This document shows positions 61,844 through 64,000 of a DNA stretch of 64,000 nucleotides, piece by piece. Source of the stretch: Micromonospora saelicesensis (GTDB lineage Bacteria; Actinomycetota; Actinomycetes; Mycobacteriales; Micromonosporaceae); NCBI RefSeq assembly GCF_900091575.1, contig NZ_FMCR01000005.1, positions 496,001 to 560,000 on the forward strand, read 5' to 3'. The notes below the pieces were generated by a model. It saw only the letters and a list, made by a program, of their open reading frames with translations, had not been told where the DNA came from and did no database searches. The translations under genes were made by a program, and so were the position numbers. The number at the start of each line of letters is the position of its first letter. The first letter of the stretch is position 1.

Positions 61844-62302
61844 GGCGTACCCGTCGTCCGCGCGGGCGATCTCCTGCCGCAACAGCGCCGCCTCGTCGTC
61901 GCGGTCACAGAGCAACAGCACCGTGAACTCTGGCTGGCCGAACGGGCTGGCCCAGTGATGTACGGCCTGCGACAGGATCTGGAACAGCGTGTGCCGGTCC
62001 TCGGCACTGCTCGACAGCACCCGGGGCGCGTTCTCGACAACGATGAGATACCCGTCCGCGGGCAACCAGTTCAGATCGCGGAGACAGTCGGACAACGCGT
62101 CCCAGTTCCAGCCGAAGTAGCCCGGAAAGAACAGCGCGTCGGAGAACTCGTAGAAGGCGTGGTCCGCATCCGTCATCCTCGCTCCGTCGAGCCGGGCCAC
62201 GACGAACCTGCCCGCTGCCGGTAACACCGCCGACAGCTCGACCAGGGCACTGCGCGAGCAGACCACGACCTGATCGGTGGAGCCGTTCCATCGGCTGCTC
62301 AT
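61823..62302 (-). CDS. Barstar-family protein, second copy
   Basis: A 159-residue protein with the barstar pattern: VVARLDGARMTDADHAFYEFSDALF, then GYFGWNWDALSDCLRDLNWL, whose WNWDAL segment is characteristic. The start overlaps the stop of the acetyltransferase gene (TGATG), so they are translated together. No RNase partner is visible. It shows only family-level similarity to the barstar-like gene at 52.2 kb. Such orphan barstar proteins are frequent in actinomycetes; the role is unknown. Confidence 0.82.
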   Translation of the reverse strand: MSSRWNGSTDQVVVCSRSALVELSAVLPAAGRFVVARLDGARMTDADHAFYEFSDALFFPGYFGWNWDALSDCLRDLNWLPADGYLIVVENAPRVLSSSAEDRHTLFQILSQAVHHWASPFGQPEFTVLLLCDRDDEAALLRQEIARADDGYASPKRAR

Positions 62303-63210
62303 CACACGATGACCAGGTTGGCCATGTCGACGACCGGCCGGTAGCCGAGGGCGGCGTAGAGCTTGTTCGACGTCGGGTTGGCCTGGTCGGTGAACAGGCA
62401 GACCCGCGCGCCCTCGGCCTGGATACGGCGGGAAACCTCCGCGACCGCGTTGCCGGCCCAACCACGCCCCCGCTGGGCCGGCGGTGTGTACACCGGGCCC
62501 AAGCGGGCCACTCCGAACGACGGTGGGTTGGCACCGGTGAGGTGCACCGGCTCCCCGGTCTCGTCGACCCAGAACCACAGCCGTCCGGCGTGGATCCGAC
62601 GCAGCACCTCCGCGTGGTCGGGCGCTTCGTGCGCACTCGTACCGCGCGGGCGGCCCGCCTGTTCGTCGGCGTCGCCCATGAACGCGGCGAGCCACTCCGT
62701 GACCAGTCCCGCGTCGTCCTCGGTCGCGGCCACCAAGCCGCCAGGCACTGGTGGTGGCCACGTCAGCTCGCCGAGCTCGTGCAGCCGTGTGTGCTGGGAG
62801 ACCTGGACTTCGCCCCCACCGAGCCGGGCCAGCGCGGTGGCGCACAGGTCGACCGCGGGCAGGGCCCCGTTGACCGCGAGGATCTCCTCCCCGCGATCGT
62901 GCAACGCGTGGGCCAGCGCAACGGCCGCCTCGTCGGGCATGGGCAGCAGGAATGGCGGATAGGGTGCGTACGGCGCCGAGCGCATCCCGGCACCGACCAC
63001 GGTGCCGGAGTCGTCGCTGACCACCAGCCACCAGTTGCGGTCGGACTGCGGGATCCCCTCGGCCCGCTGCGACAACAGCCGGTGCGCGATGGTGGTCACG
63101 ACAGTGCTGACGACCGGATCGGTGCCCAGGTGGTCGCCCGCAGCGGCCAGGAACTCGCCCGGATCGCTGAGGAACCGCAGCCGCAGTCCGGTCCTCGGGA
63201 CAATGCTCAT
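62302..63210 (-). CDS. GNAT-family N-acetyltransferase
   Basis: A 302-residue protein. The C-terminal half carries the acetyl-CoA-binding motif A, FGVARLGPVYTPPAQRGRGWAGNAV (Q/RxxGxG-type), followed by GARVCLFTDQANPTSNKLYAALGYRPV. The N-terminal half is a degenerate GNAT-like or partner domain (LRFLSDPGEFLAAAGDHL). The substrate cannot be inferred. It is the first gene of a two-gene operon with the barstar-like gene. Confidence 0.88.
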   Translation of the reverse strand: MSIVPRTGLRLRFLSDPGEFLAAAGDHLGTDPVVSTVVTTIAHRLLSQRAEGIPQSDRNWWLVVSDDSGTVVGAGMRSAPYAPYPPFLLPMPDEAAVALAHALHDRGEEILAVNGALPAVDLCATALARLGGGEVQVSQHTRLHELGELTWPPPVPGGLVAATEDDAGLVTEWLAAFMGDADEQAGRPRGTSAHEAPDHAEVLRRIHAGRLWFWVDETGEPVHLTGANPPSFGVARLGPVYTPPAQRGRGWAGNAVAEVSRRIQAEGARVCLFTDQANPTSNKLYAALGYRPVVDMANLVIV

Positions 63211-63432
63211 CCGCGTACGCTAGCCACCTCCTGCCGGATCGACGCAGTAATTTTGTGCTGCGGAGGACCTGTAAGCGGCGAAACAACCGTGAGGCGGGCC
63301 CACGGTTGGTCCCGGTCGGGCGGGGTACACCGCCGCGAGTGGCGCGGGGGGCTGGGTTCACCCGGCTTGGCCACCGAAGGTGCTTCGGAGGGGCCGATGT
63401 CGGGTGCGTCAGCGCGGTCAAGCGGGCCCGGG

Positions 63433-64000
63433 ATGTCCGATGACGTGGTGGAGCTGCGGGTACACGGGGCCGCCAGCGCGAGCGCCGCCCAGGTGTTGAA
63501 CGTGGCGCAGGTCGAGCAGGTCGCAGGCGACCGCAGTGGGGGCTTCTACCGACCCCACCGCCCATGTTCGTGCGGCAGCGGCGAACGGGTGACGGAGGCG
63601 TACCGCTGGGGTGATCTGCCCGCCGGAAGCGTGGTCCGAACACTGACGCTGGTGTTCCTCCTGCCGTTCATGCTGGCCAACCTTGCGATCTGGATGCGAC
63701 CGGCGAGCCCTGGCTCCGATGCGATGGTCAGATCCCTGTGCCGGTTGCTGGCACTCACTCTCACCGTGCTGTATGTGCTTGCCTTCGCCGGGGTCACGCT
63801 GGACCTGATCGCGTGGAAGTGCATGGGCTCGCCACGTTGCCTGGCCGGGCGCACCTGGTTGTCCTGGTTGGGTGGGCAGCCCGTGGGCCTGCGCCTCGCG
63901 GTGCTCGCTGTGGTTCCGGCCGCCGCCATCGGCCTGCTCTGGCGGGCCAGCACCCGCCCGCGAAAGATGTTCGACGCGTTCCGCGCTCCCGCTGACGAGG
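63433..64000 (+). CDS. Membrane protein with N-terminal VHG motif, cut by window edge
   Basis: The gene starts at ATG 63433 and is still open at the right edge (189 residues visible). It begins VVELRVHGAASASAAQVL, a pattern seen at the start of large actinomycete membrane proteins with an alpha/beta-hydrolase-like N-terminus (RVHG, then a QVAGD and FYR segment), here as VAGDRSGGFYRPHR. Three hydrophobic helices are visible (LTLVFLLPFMLANLAIWM, LTLTVLYVLAFAGVTLDLI, LRLAVLAVVPAAAIGLLW). Function is unknown; the remainder lies outside the window. Confidence 0.72.
   Translation, partial: MSDDVVELRVHGAASASAAQVLNVAQVEQVAGDRSGGFYRPHRPCSCGSGERVTEAYRWGDLPAGSVVRTLTLVFLLPFMLANLAIWMRPASPGSDAMVRSLCRLLALTLTVLYVLAFAGVTLDLIAWKCMGSPRCLAGRTWLSWLGGQPVGLRLAVLAVVPAAAIGLLWRASTRPRKMFDAFRAPADE

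Noticed and set aside
61823..63643. 606-codon minus-strand frame as one fused protein
   Set aside because: Only its last 159 residues are barstar-like, with their own start; the rest overlaps the acetyltransferase gene in another frame.

Overview
The window is GC-rich, with GTG starts, Shine-Dalgarno sequences of the GGAGG/AAGGAG type and many ATGA/GTGA stop-start overlaps. The family content (DesK/NarL-type two-component system, PucR regulator, BldG-less GPP34 protein, LtrA, DUF1264, DUF2267, DUF6766 and a LAL-type LuxR regulator) points to a filamentous actinomycete, probably a Micromonosporaceae member such as Micromonospora. This assignment is inference from families and codon style; no rRNA or other marker gene is present.

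Layout. 1-4.8 kb: a 3'-truncated secreted subtilisin and a large ATP-binding LuxR regulator. 5-25.4 kb: a general-stress and envelope island with an MscS channel, DUF1345, DUF2267 and TMEM175-type proteins, two copies of a module pairing an SRPBCC-type (or related) protein with a zinc alcohol dehydrogenase, a DJ-1/PfpI protein, an aldo/keto reductase, an AraC/cupin pair, a GH18 chitinase, LtrA, DUF1264 and a FUSC exporter. This island is visibly decaying: one alcohol dehydrogenase carries a frameshift, another lacks its N-terminal half, an SDR oxidoreductase has an internal deletion, and a DUF6766 gene is reduced to a frameshifted scrap.

25.5-40.9 kb: the most interesting part, a compact biosynthetic operon on the minus strand that I cannot match to a known pathway. 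In order of transcription it encodes a DUF6421-like protein, a class IV (BCAT-type) aminotransferase, a BacA-like prephenate decarboxylase/dehydratase homologue, an ATP-grasp ligase, a second BCAT-fold protein whose PLP lysine is replaced by Asn, a ferredoxin, a HemN-like radical SAM enzyme, an acyl carrier protein, a small alpha/beta hydrolase, an amino-acid-type adenylation enzyme, a cytosolic subtilisin-like protease, an MFS exporter and two more ATP-grasp ligases. An AcpS-type phosphopantetheinyl transferase lies upstream, and an intact ilvE is divergent from it. My reading is that the operon makes, activates, modifies, ligates and exports a small peptide-like compound built on a prephenate-derived or branched amino acid.

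41-46.7 kb: ilvE, a PucR regulator, then a transposon-scarred stretch. It holds an IS5-type transposase remnant and an IS607-type element whose serine recombinase has two nonsense codons while its TnpB is intact. The right end of the element abuts a 5'-truncated DapA-family gene. 46.8-64 kb: secreted and lipoproteins (M6 metalloprotease, a lipoprotein plus thioredoxin-like lipoprotein, S15 peptidase, a three-repeat secreted protein), two barstar-like proteins, a second LtrA, GPP34, an ABC exporter divergent from a DesK/DesR-like two-component system across a clear dyad, and assorted small genes, ending in a partial membrane protein.

Several strong hairpins mark transcription ends. No tRNA, rRNA, CRISPR array or replication origin was seen. 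All family assignments are by eye and memory; no database search was run.
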